64,000 nucleotides of DNA from Methanoplanus endosymbiosus (GCF_024662215.1 NZ_CP096115.1:1612001-1676000); one strand, 5' to 3'. Counted from the first letter of the stretch, positions 8,866 to 19,565 are shown. The notes: generated by a model not told the origin, from the sequence alone. Made by a program: numbers and translations.

Positions 8866-9417
8866 ATGGATGATAAAACTGAGACTGAAGATATAATCTC
8901 ACATAAAAATACCGGAGAAACAATATCACAGAAAAATAGTGGTGAAATGAAATACCAAAACAGGGTTGAGAGAGCCTTAAACAACTTCTCATCCGGATAT
9001 AACTGTGCACAGTCCACCCTCAGTGCATTTGCAGAGGATTTCGGCGTTAAGGAGGAGGATGCCATAAACTACGCAACAGGTTTTGGAAGCGGGATGGCAA
9101 CCGGAAGAATATGCGGAGTCTGCACTGGTGCCGATATGGCTATCGGACTTTACACCAGAGATATTCCGGACATACATGAGAGAAAGAAGGTGGCATACGC
9201 ACTCGCAAAGGAATTCCTGGAGAGGTTTGAAGAAGTTCACGGTGCAGTGAACTGCATAGATCTTCTTGGATATGACCATACAGACCTGGAGGAAGAAGAA
9301 AAGCAGCCTATAGAGAAGAGGCCAAAGACCGTGTGCCGGAAATTCATCGGAGATGCAATTGTAATCCTGAGTGAAATTGTTGAGAAGCATAAAGAAAGAA
9401 AAGAAGAACAGATATGA
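8866..9417 (+). CDS. C_GCAxxG_C_C family redox protein
   Basis: The 183 residues show the family cysteines: SGYNCAQS, then GFGSGMATGRICGVCTGA, VNCIDLLGYD and KTVCRKFIGDA. This small family is thought to bind a metal or Fe-S centre and often sits near redox genes. Its biochemical role is unsettled. The first 27 residues are polar and poorly conserved in appearance, so the ATG at 8947 (MKYQNRVERAL) is an alternative start. It is a single gene with its own leader. Confidence 0.85.
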   Translation: MDDKTETEDIISHKNTGETISQKNSGEMKYQNRVERALNNFSSGYNCAQSTLSAFAEDFGVKEEDAINYATGFGSGMATGRICGVCTGADMAIGLYTRDIPDIHERKKVAYALAKEFLERFEEVHGAVNCIDLLGYDHTDLEEEEKQPIEKRPKTVCRKFIGDAIVILSEIVEKHKERKEEQI

Positions 9418-9435
9418 TATTATTTCAGCCAGAGC

Positions 9436-9481
9436 ATTAAAATAATTAATATAATTAAAATAATTAATATAATTAAAATAA
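9436..9481. repeat. 18-bp AT-rich tandem repeat, about 2.6 copies
   Basis: The unit ATTAAAATAATTAATATA occurs at 9436-9453 and 9454-9471, with ten further bases. It lies between the redox protein stop and the K+ channel start, where the promoter of the channel should be. Confidence 0.75.
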
Positions 9482-9536
9482 ACGAAAAGTAAACAGAGAA
9501 AATTCCGGATGACAAATAAAAATAATTCAGATTATC

Positions 9537-10478
9537 ATGAAAGGAACCACTGAGGTAAAAAAGATACGAAGAATGGTTTACGGTGTGATGTCTGAGAGTG
9601 CACCGGAAAATCCCTTAAAGAAGATATTCAATTACCTGATGTTTCTTGTAATTACAGTCAATATTATCTTTGTAAACCTTGAAACAATTCCAAACCTCTC
9701 CTCAGCCATCCTAAACCTGTTCTATGCTTTTTACGGACTCTCAATGCTCATATTCGTTGCCGAATATATCCTGAGAGTCTGGTTCTCAGTTGAGGATGAG
9801 AGATATAAATACTCCATAAAGGGCCGGATAAAATACATACTCTCACCATATGCAATTATTGATCTCCTTGTATTAATCCCGTTCCTGATACCCGACCTAA
9901 TCCCGGCAGACTACAAGACAAACGCCTTAAGGCTCTTAAAACTCTTCATAATACTCAAGCTAATCAGGTATTCACAGTCACTGCAGGGTATTACAAAGGT
10001 ATTCTGCTCAAAGAAAAAAGAGCTTGCAATGCTCATCTACATGCTCTTTTTCCTCCTGGTGCTCGTCTCAACCCTGATGTACTATGTAGAAAACAAGGCC
10101 CAGCCGGAGAGCTTCTCAAGTATTCCGGCAACCATGTGGTGGGGAGTAATCACACTTACAACAGTCGGCTACGGAGATATGTATCCCATAACCCCGCTTG
10201 GAAAAATACTTGGTGCACTTGTTGCAATACTCGGAATCGGACTCTTCGCCCTTCCGGCCGGTATTCTCGCCTCCGGGTTCTATGAGCAGTTTTCAGATAA
10301 AAAAGAAGAAGAAGAAAAGATGGAAGATAATCAGGAAAATGAAAAAGACCCCGGCACCACAGATAAAGACAGATCCGGGAATGAACCTCAATACAATAAT
10401 TCAGACGACCCGGATATAAATATGATTAAATGCCCGGACTGTGGTGCGGAAATCATGCTGACGGTGAATAAGAGATGA
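9537..10478 (+). CDS. Voltage-gated-type potassium channel with C-terminal zinc ribbon
   Basis: The 313 residues have six hydrophobic helices arranged as a voltage-sensor-like S1-S4 unit, a pore loop and S6. The selectivity filter is TTVGYGDMYP (about residue 204-213). LRLLKLFIILKLIRYSQ resembles a charged S4. After S6 a Glu/Lys/Asp-rich linker of about 45 residues leads to IKCPDCGAEIML, half of a Cys4 zinc ribbon that could form a site only by pairing between subunits. It acts in the cytoplasmic membrane in K+ flux. Its place near betaine transport and ablAB fits osmotic control. Confidence 0.9.
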   Translation: MKGTTEVKKIRRMVYGVMSESAPENPLKKIFNYLMFLVITVNIIFVNLETIPNLSSAILNLFYAFYGLSMLIFVAEYILRVWFSVEDERYKYSIKGRIKYILSPYAIIDLLVLIPFLIPDLIPADYKTNALRLLKLFIILKLIRYSQSLQGITKVFCSKKKELAMLIYMLFFLLVLVSTLMYYVENKAQPESFSSIPATMWWGVITLTTVGYGDMYPITPLGKILGALVAILGIGLFALPAGILASGFYEQFSDKKEEEEKMEDNQENEKDPGTTDKDRSGNEPQYNNSDDPDINMIKCPDCGAEIMLTVNKR

Positions 10479-10537
10479 AATACTGCCAGACCACGACAAA
10501 AAGGAAAATATGCAATACTTAAAAAATATATTTTGGA

Positions 10538-12187
10538 TTATTCAGTAACGGCTCCCTTGTCAGCCTGTCCGACCATCTTAGAATATCTGGCTAAAACACC
10601 TTTGAGATCTTTCTTTAAAGGCGTAAAATTATCAAGACGGTTCTTCATCTCATCCCCGGAAATATTCAGATCAAGCCTCCTCTCAAAGAGATCGATCTCA
10701 ATCTCATCGCCTTCCCTGACAATACCAATTGGCCCACCAACAGCCGCTTCCGGAGCCACATGGCCGATACACGGCCCTCTCGTTCCGCCTGAAAACCTGC
10801 CGTCAGTAATAAGTGCAACCTTTGTATAGCCAAGACCCATCAGAGCAGACGTAGGTGAGAGCATCTCAGGCATTCCCGGCCCTCCCTTTGGCCCTTCATA
10901 CCTGATAACAATGACATCTCCCTCACATATCTTCTTAGCAAGAATTGCATCCATTGCATCCATCTCGCCCTCAAATACCCTTGCCGGCCCTTTGTGCTTC
11001 CACATATCATCGTTCACAGCCGCACATTTGATGACACCACCGGAAGGTGCAAGGCTGCCTTTCAGGATTCTAAGCCCACCACCCTCATGAACCGGAGAAT
11101 CAGGGCTTTTTATGACCTTTGAATCCACATATTTGACAGAATCAGCAATCGCCTGTACAGAGATACCAGACACTGTCATAGTATCCTCAAGGTACCTGTC
11201 AATCTGCTTAAAAACGCCTGGAATACCGCCTGACCTGTGCAGAGTCTGCATCGAATGCGGCCCTCCGGGCTGCATCGCACAGATATGCGGCACAACATCC
11301 CCAACCTTATTGAAATCATCAAGAGTGAACGGAAGTTTTGCCTCGGTTGCAATAGCCATAAGATGAAGAACAGTATTTGTCGAACCGCCAAGCGCCATAT
11401 CAACCCTGACGGCATTCCTCATACTCTCCATCGTAATGATATCCCGCGGCTTAATGTCATCCTTCACAAGCTGAACCGATCTCCTGCCGGTCTCATAGGC
11501 AATCCTCATCTTTGCGGCATCAACCGCCGGAATTGCAGCACATCCCGGAAGGGACATACCCATAGCCTCAGTCATGCAGGCCATAGTATTGGCAGTATAA
11601 AGCCCCTGACAGCTTCCGCATCCGGGCATTGCATCGCACTCAATCTCAAAAAGCTCATCCTCAGTCATACTTCCGGCTGCGACCTTTCCGACACCCTCAA
11701 AGACATCAGTCAGCGAGACCTCACAGCCCTCATGATAACCCGGAAGCATATTGCCTCCGGTAACAACAATTGCAGGAATATTGCACCGTGCGGCTGCCAT
11801 CAGCATACCCGGCACAATCTTATCACAGGTGCAGATGCAGACAATTCCGTCAAACCTGTGTGCCTGAATCATCAGTTCAACAGAATCAGCAATATTCTCC
11901 CTTGAAGGAAGTGAATACCTCATACCCTCATGGCCCATTGCAATTCCGTCACAGATGCCTATTGTATTGAACTCAAACGGAACACCGCCCTCTGCTGCAA
12001 TACCCTCACGCACCCTCTCGGCAACCATCCGGAGGTTGATGTGGCCCGGAACTATGTTATTCCATGAGTTTGCAACACCAATAAACGGCTTATGCATCTC
12101 ATTTTCAGTGATTCCAAGGGCACGGATCAGTGACCTGTTGGGTGCACGTGCATACCCGGATTTGACTTCGTCACTTCTCATATTCAT
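10538..12187 (-). CDS. ilvD: Dihydroxy-acid dehydratase
   Basis: This 549-residue enzyme makes 2-keto acids in valine, leucine and isoleucine synthesis, and needs an Fe-S cluster and Mg2+. Family signatures are [12 protein letters not shown] (about 117-128), [16 protein letters not shown] (about 187-202), and [21 protein letters not shown] in the C-terminal half. The length is typical for the IlvD/Edd family. It is a single gene on the minus strand, divergent from the betaine transporter operon. Confidence 0.97.
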   Translation of the reverse strand: MNMRSDEVKSGYARAPNRSLIRALGITENEMHKPFIGVANSWNNIVPGHINLRMVAERVREGIAAEGGVPFEFNTIGICDGIAMGHEGMRYSLPSRENIADSVELMIQAHRFDGIVCICTCDKIVPGMLMAAARCNIPAIVVTGGNMLPGYHEGCEVSLTDVFEGVGKVAAGSMTEDELFEIECDAMPGCGSCQGLYTANTMACMTEAMGMSLPGCAAIPAVDAAKMRIAYETGRRSVQLVKDDIKPRDIITMESMRNAVRVDMALGGSTNTVLHLMAIATEAKLPFTLDDFNKVGDVVPHICAMQPGGPHSMQTLHRSGGIPGVFKQIDRYLEDTMTVSGISVQAIADSVKYVDSKVIKSPDSPVHEGGGLRILKGSLAPSGGVIKCAAVNDDMWKHKGPARVFEGEMDAMDAILAKKICEGDVIVIRYEGPKGGPGMPEMLSPTSALMGLGYTKVALITDGRFSGGTRGPCIGHVAPEAAVGGPIGIVREGDEIEIDLFERRLDLNISGDEMKNRLDNFTPLKKDLKGVLARYSKMVGQADKGAVTE

Positions 12188-12397
12188 TACCCAGTTAAAA
12201 GGTCATAATCAATAATAAAACCGCCCCGTATATGCGAATATGCATAATAAAACAGAATCTTCCGTAAGAAAACTATTTATCAATTCAGACCAATTAACCC
12301 AAATCGTAAATCCAGATATCAGCAATAAAAACTATATGACATTAAAAAAATATGTAAAACATCGGAGGATCACTTTTTTTTGATAAGAGGAAAACAT

Positions 12398-13612
12398 ATG
12401 GATGATGAACAGACAGATGATGATAAAATCATCATAAAAGCGGAGAACATTTACAAGATCTTTGGTCCAAAACCACAGAAAATATTAAAATATCTTGACC
12501 AGAAATGCTCCAAGGATGACATTCGCGAAAAAACCAACCACACCGTTGCACTAAACAACGTCTCTTTTGAAGTTATCGAAGGTGAAACATTTGTTATTAT
12601 GGGTCTTTCCGGTTCAGGGAAGTCAACCCTCCTAAGGTGTATAAACAGGCTCATAGAGCCAACCAAAGGAAAGATAACAATAAAGGACAGTGACATAACC
12701 GCCATGAATGAGGACGAACTGATCCAGGCAAGACGGCATCTTATGGGCATGGTCTTTCAGAATTTCGCACTTCTACCACACAGAAAAATAATTGACAATG
12801 TAGCATTCGGCCTCGAAATACAGGGAATAAACGAGGAAGAGAGATACAAAGCAGCCGAAGAAGCCCTTTCACTTGTGGGACTTGAAGGTTACGGCGACAG
12901 TTACCCCGATCAGCTCTCAGGCGGAATGAAACAGAGGGTAGGTCTTGCAAGGGCACTTGCAAGCTCACCGGACATTCTCTTAATGGATGAGGCATTCTCA
13001 GCACTCGATCCGCTGATCAGGCGTGATATGCAGGATGAACTCATAGAACTCAGAGAAAGGCTCAATAAAACAATAATCTTTGTCACCCACGATCTCGATG
13101 AGGCACTGAAACTCGGCGACAGAATAGCCCTGATGAAAGACGGAAAGATTATCCAGATCGGAACACCTGAAGAGATCCTTACAAATCCGGAGAATGCCTA
13201 TGTTGAGCGTTTTGTTGAGGACGTTGACATGACAAGGGTACTCTCTGCGAAAGATATCATGAAGAAGCCCGAACCGCTCGTCCCGATTACAGCCGGACCA
13301 AATGTCGCCCTTCACATGATGAAGGAATACGGAATATCCAGTGTATTTATAACCGGAAGAAACCGCGTCCTTGAAGGCCTGATTCTGGTGGACGACGCAG
13401 TCCGCGCGGCAAAGGAGAAGAGAGCCATTACTGAAGTAATGATACGTGACATTCCGGTTATAAAACTCGAAGAACCGGTAAATGACATAATCCCGATGAT
13501 AGCAGACATTCAGTACCCTGTAGCGGTTGTGAACGATGAAAATAAAATAAAGGGAATAATTGTCAGGGGAACAGTCCTTGCAGCAATTGGCAGAAAGGAG
13601 GCTGAGGAATAA
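12398..13612 (+). CDS. Glycine betaine/proline ABC transporter, ATP-binding subunit
   Basis: OpuAA/ProV-type ATPase of about 404 residues. Walker A GLSGSGKST, signature LSGGMKQR and Walker B ILLMDEAFSALDP are all present. The C-terminal about 130 residues form two CBS domains, which in OpuA sense ionic strength. I prefer the ATG at 12398 (AGAGG seven bases upstream). A TTG at 12380, preceded by GGAGG at 12364-12368, would add six residues. The stop overlaps the permease start by one base. It drives uptake of compatible solute under salt stress. Confidence 0.95.
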   Translation: MDDEQTDDDKIIIKAENIYKIFGPKPQKILKYLDQKCSKDDIREKTNHTVALNNVSFEVIEGETFVIMGLSGSGKSTLLRCINRLIEPTKGKITIKDSDITAMNEDELIQARRHLMGMVFQNFALLPHRKIIDNVAFGLEIQGINEEERYKAAEEALSLVGLEGYGDSYPDQLSGGMKQRVGLARALASSPDILLMDEAFSALDPLIRRDMQDELIELRERLNKTIIFVTHDLDEALKLGDRIALMKDGKIIQIGTPEEILTNPENAYVERFVEDVDMTRVLSAKDIMKKPEPLVPITAGPNVALHMMKEYGISSVFITGRNRVLEGLILVDDAVRAAKEKRAITEVMIRDIPVIKLEEPVNDIIPMIADIQYPVAVVNDENKIKGIIVRGTVLAAIGRKEAEE

Positions 13613-14523
13613 TGTCTGACCAACCTGCAATACCAAAACTGCCAATAGGCGAGGCAGTTGAAGCAATCGTTGACTGGATTCAGATCAATCTGGGGTGGCT
13701 GCTTGACGGGATCACAGCTATTCTGGACACTCTTATCGGAGCAGCAGAATATATACTGACAATAATTCCTCCGGTGATAATGGCACTGTTTATATCCGGA
13801 ATCATGTACTTCCTTGTCAGAAGAAAAGCCGGATTAAAGGGTGAAGCCACATCACTGAAGAATAAGAACGGGCTTAAACTCCTCCAGCTTCCGATAATGA
13901 CATTGTTGTGCCTGCTTCTGATATGGGATCTTCAGCTGTGGGATGATGCCATGGAGACCCTTGCACTCGTAATTGTCTCAGCAGTGATCTCGCTTGTAAT
14001 AGGGATACCAATAGGAATCCTCTCAGCAAAGAGCGAAAGGCTTGAAGGTCTTATGAGAGTATTTCTTGACTTCATGCAGACCATGCCGTCCTTTGTCTAT
14101 CTAATTCCGGCAGTGATATTCTTCGGGCTTGGAGAAGTTCCGGGAGTTATCGCAACCGTCATATTCTCAATGCCGCCTGCAATCAGGCTGACTGAGCTTG
14201 GAATACGGCAGATTCCAAAGGAACTTGTCGAAGTCGCAGATGCCTTCGGCGCAAAACCAATGCAGAAACTTATAAAGGTCGAACTTCCGGTGGCGATGCC
14301 GACCATTATGGCAGGAGTTAACCAGTGCATAATGCTGGCACTCTCAATGACTGTCATTGCATCCATGATTGGAGCAGGAGGACTTGGGTACCAGGTACTG
14401 TATGGTATCCAGAGGGTGGACATCGGTACCGGCTTTGAGGCTGGACTTGCCATTGTAATTATTGCAATAATCCTTGACAGACTTACACAGAATATCATCC
14501 ATGTCAGAGGACAACAGGGATAA
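13612..14523 (+). CDS. Glycine betaine/proline ABC transporter, permease
   Basis: This 303-residue BPD-type inner-membrane permease has about seven hydrophobic helices. The EAA-loop ELGIRQIPKELVEVADAFGA (about 198-217) is the contact for the ATPase. It overlaps the ATPase stop by one base, so the two are translated together. It belongs to the ProW/OpuAB family. Confidence 0.95.
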   Translation: MSDQPAIPKLPIGEAVEAIVDWIQINLGWLLDGITAILDTLIGAAEYILTIIPPVIMALFISGIMYFLVRRKAGLKGEATSLKNKNGLKLLQLPIMTLLCLLLIWDLQLWDDAMETLALVIVSAVISLVIGIPIGILSAKSERLEGLMRVFLDFMQTMPSFVYLIPAVIFFGLGEVPGVIATVIFSMPPAIRLTELGIRQIPKELVEVADAFGAKPMQKLIKVELPVAMPTIMAGVNQCIMLALSMTVIASMIGAGGLGYQVLYGIQRVDIGTGFEAGLAIVIIAIILDRLTQNIIHVRGQQG

Positions 14524-14531
14524 TTATATAT

Positions 14532-14550
14532 AACATCCTAATGTGATGTT
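14532..14550 (+). promoter_or_regulatory. Intercistronic hairpin between permease and binding-protein genes
   Basis: AACATC (14532-14537) and GATGTT (14545-14550) form a 6-bp stem with a 7-base loop in the 89-bp gap after the permease. It could be a processing or partial termination site, or an operator for a second promoter that raises binding-protein expression. No T-run follows. Confidence 0.35.
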
Positions 14551-14612
14551 TAAACGTAAACCTGAAATTTTTGTCCAATTAGGCAAAATATTCATTTTTT
14601 GGTCGTGTATTT

Positions 14613-15497
14613 ATGAATTTAATTAATAAAAGAATTGTTCTGGTTGCTTTGATCGCTCTTGCAGCGGTAATGATTGCAGGATGCACCAGTCAGGAAGCTC
14701 AGACAGCAGATAAAGGAAAAATAACCGGAATAGAGCCGGGCGCAGGGATCATGATGATGACCGAGAATGCCATTGAGGATTACGGCCTCGATTATGATCT
14801 TGTCTCAAGCAGCAGTGCCGGCATGGCATCCGAACTCACCAAAGCAATCAAAGATGAGAAGTGGATTGTTGTTACAGGATGGACACCACACTGGAAGTTT
14901 GCAAGATATGACCTCAAGTACCTGGATGATCCAAAAGGTGTCTATGGCGGAGAAGAGTATATCGCAACCCTTGCAAGAACAGGACTTTCAGAGGATAAAC
15001 CTGATCTCTATTCAATACTTGAACGTTTCCAGTGGAATCCGGAAGACATGGGAGCTGTAATGCTTGATGCAGAGAACGGAATGAAACCCGAAGAAGCGGC
15101 AGAGAAATGGGTTGACAACAACAAGGAGACAGTCACAGAATGGATCGGAGGAGTAAGCTCTGACGGTGAGAAGGTTGAGATCGGATATGTCCTCTGGGAT
15201 TCCGAGATTGCAAGCACAAATGTTGTAAAACTGGTTCTTGAACAGGCAGGATTTGACGTTGATACATCAGCTGTTGATGCAGGCCCACTCTATCAGGCAG
15301 TAGCAGACGGTGACGTTGACTTTACAATTTCATCCTGGCTTCCGGCAACCCACAAGAGTTACCTGGATAAATACGAAGACAAAATAGTAGTTGTCAGAAA
15401 AAATCTTGAAGGTGCAAAAGTCGGACTTGTTGTGCCAACATATGTCACAATTAACTCTATTGACGAACTGAACAGCGTCAAAGAGAAATTTGCGTAA
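14613..15497 (+). CDS. Glycine betaine-binding lipoprotein of the ABC transporter
   Basis: The 294-residue OpuAC-type solute-binding protein has a lipoprotein signal ending AAVMIAGCTSQ, so Cys24 is the likely lipid anchor. WIVVTGWTPHWKFARYDLKYL and FTISSWLPATH carry the tryptophans that typically form the aromatic cage for the quaternary ammonium group. It acts on the outer face of the membrane and hands betaine to the permease. A strong hairpin terminator follows directly. Confidence 0.95.
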   Translation: MNLINKRIVLVALIALAAVMIAGCTSQEAQTADKGKITGIEPGAGIMMMTENAIEDYGLDYDLVSSSSAGMASELTKAIKDEKWIVVTGWTPHWKFARYDLKYLDDPKGVYGGEEYIATLARTGLSEDKPDLYSILERFQWNPEDMGAVMLDAENGMKPEEAAEKWVDNNKETVTEWIGGVSSDGEKVEIGYVLWDSEIASTNVVKLVLEQAGFDVDTSAVDAGPLYQAVADGDVDFTISSWLPATHKSYLDKYEDKIVVVRKNLEGAKVGLVVPTYVTINSIDELNSVKEKFA

Positions 15498-15511
15498 ATA
15501 TTATTAAAGGA

Positions 15512-15539
15512 AAAGCCTCAATTCAGGCTTTCTTTTTTT
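15512..15539 (+). terminator. Hairpin and T7 terminator after the betaine operon
   Basis: AAAGCCT (15512-15518), a six-base loop, and AGGCTTT (15525-15531) form a 7-bp stem followed by C and seven Ts. Confidence 0.75.
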
Positions 15540-15760
15540 GACGGATCTAATGGCCTGGACAGGCACATAAAATCGTACTTTTCCGGATAAACTGCACCTA
15601 AGGCAGTACAGGTATTTTAAGAGTCACGCTTTTTCAGCGGCATATGAATTCCGGAATTCAGGATCTGTATTAGCCTGTGCAGGATTTAGATACTCAAAAC
15701 AGAGATTTTCCGGAAATATCAGATCTAATTATAAAAATCAGAGAAGGAGAAGAAGAGACA

Positions 15761-17080
15761 ATGACAGTATATTCAGAAAACCAGGAAAAAATGGGCAGAA
15801 TAATTGATTCAAAGGTAACAAAATCCAAGTGGAGGGACTGGAAATGGCAGATTGCACATTCAATAAAAGACCTGGAGACTTTTGAGAAAGTCACCGGTGT
15901 GAGATTCACAGATGAAGAGAGAGAGTCTTTCAAAAAGACAACAGAAAAATTCCCGTTCAGCACAACGCCATATTATGCCTCACTGATAGATGCCGATAAC
16001 TTCAGAAATGATCCCGTATTTATGCAGGCCTTTCCTTCAGAATCCGAACTTATCATTGACAAAAAATGTGAGATGTCCGATCCTCTCGCCGAGGAGAAAG
16101 ACAAACCTGTAGACTGCATAACCCATAGATATCCGGACAGAGTGCTCTTTACCGTGAGCAATGTCTGTGCAATGTACTGCCGTCACTGTACAAGAAAGAG
16201 AAAAGTCGGGGATCAGGACTCAGTACCGGGAAGAGATAAGATTAAGGCAGGAATTGAATATATAAGAAATAATCCGGCTATAAGGGATGTTCTGCTCTCC
16301 GGCGGGGATCCGCTCATGCTCTCTGACAGCTATCTGGACTGGATATTGTCCGAAATAAGGGCAATACCGCATGTTGAGATCATAAGAATTGGTTCAAGGG
16401 TGCCTGTTGTTCTTCCGTACAGAATTACGGAAGAACTGATCAGCGTCATAAACAGGTACCATCCGGTCTGGCTCAACACCCATTTCAACCACCCAAAAGA
16501 GATTACTGCATCGTCAAGACTGGCCTTAAAAATGCTTGCAGATGGTGGAATTCCGCTTGGAAACCAGTCAGTTCTGCTTGCAGGTATAAACGACTGCCCA
16601 AGAATTATGAAAGCCCTCAACCAGAAACTTGTGTACAACCGTGTGAGGCCGTATTATATGTACCAGTGTGATCTCTCAGAAGGGCTCACCCATTTCAGAA
16701 CACCTGTCGGAAAGGGCATTGAGATAATTGAAAGCCTGATTGGGCATACAAGCGGCCTTGCAGTGCCGACATATGTTATTGATGCACCGGGAGGCGGAGG
16801 AAAAATTCCGGTTATGCCAAACTACCTCATATCCTGGTCCACCAATAAAGTTATTCTCAGGAATTATGAAGGGGTTATCACAACCTACAAAGAGCCTGAC
16901 AGCTATGAGCAGATTTACTGTGACCGCAACTGTGAGGACTGCCAGCTTCAGCTGATGCTTGACGATGCAGACGAGTCAAAAGCCGTGGGCGTTGAAATGC
17001 TGCTGTCCGATTATGACAGAACCATCTCGCTTGTGCCTGAGAACAATGAGAGGATGGAAAGAAGAAATGAGACCCGATGA
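15761..17080 (+). CDS. ablA: Lysine 2,3-aminomutase
   Basis: This radical-SAM, PLP-dependent enzyme converts L-lysine to beta-lysine, the first step to the osmolyte Nepsilon-acetyl-beta-lysine. The cluster motif is [15 protein letters not shown] (Cys136, 140 and 143 counted from the chosen start). VLLSGGDPL is the family GGDPL motif, and [12 protein letters not shown] holds the PLP-lysine region. The frame is open from a GTG at 15677, but the ATG at 15761 has GGAG 11 bases upstream and gives the family length (439 residues). It overlaps ablB by 14 bp. Confidence 0.93.
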   Translation: MTVYSENQEKMGRIIDSKVTKSKWRDWKWQIAHSIKDLETFEKVTGVRFTDEERESFKKTTEKFPFSTTPYYASLIDADNFRNDPVFMQAFPSESELIIDKKCEMSDPLAEEKDKPVDCITHRYPDRVLFTVSNVCAMYCRHCTRKRKVGDQDSVPGRDKIKAGIEYIRNNPAIRDVLLSGGDPLMLSDSYLDWILSEIRAIPHVEIIRIGSRVPVVLPYRITEELISVINRYHPVWLNTHFNHPKEITASSRLALKMLADGGIPLGNQSVLLAGINDCPRIMKALNQKLVYNRVRPYYMYQCDLSEGLTHFRTPVGKGIEIIESLIGHTSGLAVPTYVIDAPGGGGKIPVMPNYLISWSTNKVILRNYEGVITTYKEPDSYEQIYCDRNCEDCQLQLMLDDADESKAVGVEMLLSDYDRTISLVPENNERMERRNETR

Positions 17081-17912
17081 TCTCAAAAAAATCGGAAACT
17101 CTCTCATTCAGCACGGAAAATTAAACAGCCGTGTTTATATCATGAAGATGGGTGAAGATGACCCGTCCGCTCTCATATCAAAGGTAGAGGTTCTTGCCCG
17201 TAAAAATGGTTACGGGAAGATATTCGGAAAAATTCCGGAGGAAAAAGCCGGTTATTTCAGAGATGCAGGATATATAAAAGAGGCTTTTGTCCCGGAATTT
17301 TTCAGCGGCAGGGAAAATGCCGTATTTCTCTCCAGATATCTCACTGATGAGAGAAAAATCAGTAAAACCTGTGTAACAGAAGACGAAATTCTCAGAGAAT
17401 GCCTTGAGAAGAATGGGAAAAAAAGAGAGAATAAATCCCTTCCGGAAGGGCTTGCAGTCAATATTGCAGGAGAGGAGGAGATCTTACCCTTATGCAGACA
17501 TTTTGCAGGTGTGTTTGAGACCTACCCCTTCCCTGTAGATGACCCTGATTTTATCAGGAAGTCCATCGATGAAGGAACAGTCTACCTCACTGTAAAAAGA
17601 GGTGAGGAGATAATTGCCGCAGCATCTGCTGAAACAGATTATGATAACAAAAATGCCGAGATGACCGACTTTGCTGTAAGCCCGTCAGCACGCGGGATGG
17701 GAATAGCAGGATATCTTCTCCAAAAGATGGAGGAGATAATGAAAGAGAGAGGCATCAGACATTACTATACAATTGCAAGGGCACTTGAGGCACCGATGAA
17801 TTATACATTTGCAGGTGCAGGCTACTCATATGCCGGAAGGCTCCTCAATAACACAAATATATGCGGCAGTTTTGAGAGCATGAATGTCTGGTATAAATCA
17901 GATAGAAAATAA
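17067..17912 (+). CDS. ablB: Beta-lysine N6-acetyltransferase
   Basis: This GNAT enzyme acetylates beta-lysine to Nepsilon-acetyl-beta-lysine. Starting at the ATG at 17067 gives 281 residues. The open frame runs upstream to 16959, but that part overlaps ablA in another frame and is not needed. The acetyl-CoA motif is [20 protein letters not shown], followed by the C-terminal [21 protein letters not shown]. The ablAB order and overlap are as known in methanogens, where the pair is induced by salt. Here it follows the betaine transporter. Confidence 0.92.
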   Translation: MRPDDLKKIGNSLIQHGKLNSRVYIMKMGEDDPSALISKVEVLARKNGYGKIFGKIPEEKAGYFRDAGYIKEAFVPEFFSGRENAVFLSRYLTDERKISKTCVTEDEILRECLEKNGKKRENKSLPEGLAVNIAGEEEILPLCRHFAGVFETYPFPVDDPDFIRKSIDEGTVYLTVKRGEEIIAAASAETDYDNKNAEMTDFAVSPSARGMGIAGYLLQKMEEIMKERGIRHYYTIARALEAPMNYTFAGAGYSYAGRLLNNTNICGSFESMNVWYKSDRK

Positions 17913-17925
17913 AATCAGTTCAATA

Positions 17926-18333
17926 TTATCTGCTCTGTGAAACAGCAGATAAAGCCTCCCCTGCAAAATCAAAGTAGGAATGCACAAACTGGAATACAAG
18001 TGCAACTGCGTAGATTAACAGGAGAAATATTAGCATAAGAACAAGATACCATTTTTTATCCCGGACTCCGTGTATTATCTCCGAAATAAGCGGCACTGCG
18101 GGAATAGCAACAAAAACTATCAGAAATATGGCAAACATCAGAAATACACTCATCCGGGCACCAATCAGGTCAGAACCGCCATAAAGAAATTCAAACCCGG
18201 CAGCGAATATAGTCTTGTAGCTTAGTATGGTTGCAATTAATAATAGGCCAAAGAAAGAGGAGTATGACCCGACAATACCTATATCTTCTTTGTCAAGGGA
18301 GAAATTTTTTGAAAAACCCGGTTTACTTTTCAT
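17926..18333 (-). CDS. Small integral membrane protein, unknown
   Basis: The 135 residues contain three clear hydrophobic helices (around 25-50, 63-85 and 95-117), with a basic N-terminus (MKSKPGFSKNFSLDK). No family is recognised. It ends 13 bp from ablB on the opposite strand. Composition and helix pattern make it likely to be real, but nothing shows its role. Confidence 0.6.
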   Translation of the reverse strand: MKSKPGFSKNFSLDKEDIGIVGSYSSFFGLLLIATILSYKTIFAAGFEFLYGGSDLIGARMSVFLMFAIFLIVFVAIPAVPLISEIIHGVRDKKWYLVLMLIFLLLIYAVALVFQFVHSYFDFAGEALSAVSQSR

Positions 18334-18518
18334 CAGATACTGTTATTTCAGCCGGAATTTAAATATTTCACGATTATAGATATAAACATACGGAGAATTC
18401 CGCCCCCGGATGATTACGATATATTTATGACTGAATTTGACCTAACCATTAAAATTAAATTCAACATTACTTTTTACAAAAAAATGCCGGAAACAGATAA
18501 TGGCACCGGACAATAAAA

Positions 18519-19565
18519 ATGTCAGAGATAAACAATACAAAAGAAAAAATCAGAGAGACTGTACGTCACCAGAGTTTTACCAAGCTTCTTGATTTCTCAG
18601 GTGAGGATATCCTTTATTTAATTGACCTTTCAAAGGAGATTAAACAGGCAAACCTTGAGAAAAAAGAGAAAAAATATCTCAGCGGCAGAAAGATTGCCCT
18701 GATATTTGAAAAAAATTCTACAAGGACACGCTGTGCCTTTGAAACGGCAGCATATGACCAGGGGGCTAATGTCACATTTTTAGGCCCGGACGCATCACAG
18801 CTTGGCAAAAAGGAGTCCATAAAGGACACCGCAAGAGTGCTGGGACGACTTTACGATGCAATAGAATACAGGGGTTTTTCACAGGAGAATGTAGAGATTT
18901 TAGCGGATTTTGCCGGAGTTCCGATCTACAACGGGCTGACAGATGAGTTTCATCCAACACAGATTATGGCAGATCTGCTTACCATTACCGAACATTCAGA
19001 TAAGCCCTTAAACGAGATTAAGCTCTGCTACCTGGGAGACGGCAGGAATAATGTTGCCAATTCACTTCTGGTCGGCGGTGCGAAACTTGGCATGGACATC
19101 AGGATTTGCAGCCCGAAAACTCTGCGCCCCGCAGAATATCTGGTCGAAGAATGTTCACAGATTGCTGCATCCACCGGAGCAAAGCTTAGCCTTACAGAGA
19201 ATATTGAGGAAGCAGTCAATGGTGCAGATTTCCTCTATACAGATGTATGGGTATCAATGGGTGAGCCTGAAGATGTATGGAATGAGAGAATTTCCCTTCT
19301 TCTGCCATACCAGATAAATATGGATGTTATTGGGAAGACCAATAACCCAAATGTGCTCTTTATGCACTGCCTGCCGGCATTTCATAACCGGGATACCATT
19401 ACCGGGGAAGAGATCTATGAGAAGACAGGGCTTGAATGCCTGGAAGTGTCCGATGATGTATTTGAATCAGAGCGTTCCATCGTCTTTGATCAGGCAGAAA
19501 ACAGGATGCACACAATAAAAGCAATAATGATTGCCACACTCTCCAATTATCCGGATATTTCATGA
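18519..19565 (+). CDS. arcB: Ornithine carbamoyltransferase, catabolic type, first gene of arc operon
   Basis: This 348-residue enzyme has the carbamoyl-phosphate loop STRTR (residues 67-71), FHPTQ, and HCLPAFHN near the C-terminus. [21 protein letters not shown] closely resembles the bacterial ArcB branch. In an arc operon it would split citrulline with phosphate to ornithine and carbamoyl phosphate. Its stop overlaps the arcC start as ATGA. An anabolic role (argF) cannot be ruled out, but the operon argues for catabolism. Confidence 0.93.
   Translation: MSEINNTKEKIRETVRHQSFTKLLDFSGEDILYLIDLSKEIKQANLEKKEKKYLSGRKIALIFEKNSTRTRCAFETAAYDQGANVTFLGPDASQLGKKESIKDTARVLGRLYDAIEYRGFSQENVEILADFAGVPIYNGLTDEFHPTQIMADLLTITEHSDKPLNEIKLCYLGDGRNNVANSLLVGGAKLGMDIRICSPKTLRPAEYLVEECSQIAASTGAKLSLTENIEEAVNGADFLYTDVWVSMGEPEDVWNERISLLLPYQINMDVIGKTNNPNVLFMHCLPAFHNRDTITGEEIYEKTGLECLEVSDDVFESERSIVFDQAENRMHTIKAIMIATLSNYPDIS

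Noticed and set aside
11237-11905. 222-residue frame on the plus strand
   Set aside because: It is antisense to ilvD, whose motifs are fully conserved; the product is rich in His, Ser and Cys and resembles no protein.
12998-13666. 222-residue frame on the minus strand
   Set aside because: Antisense to the betaine transporter ATPase; composition is atypical.
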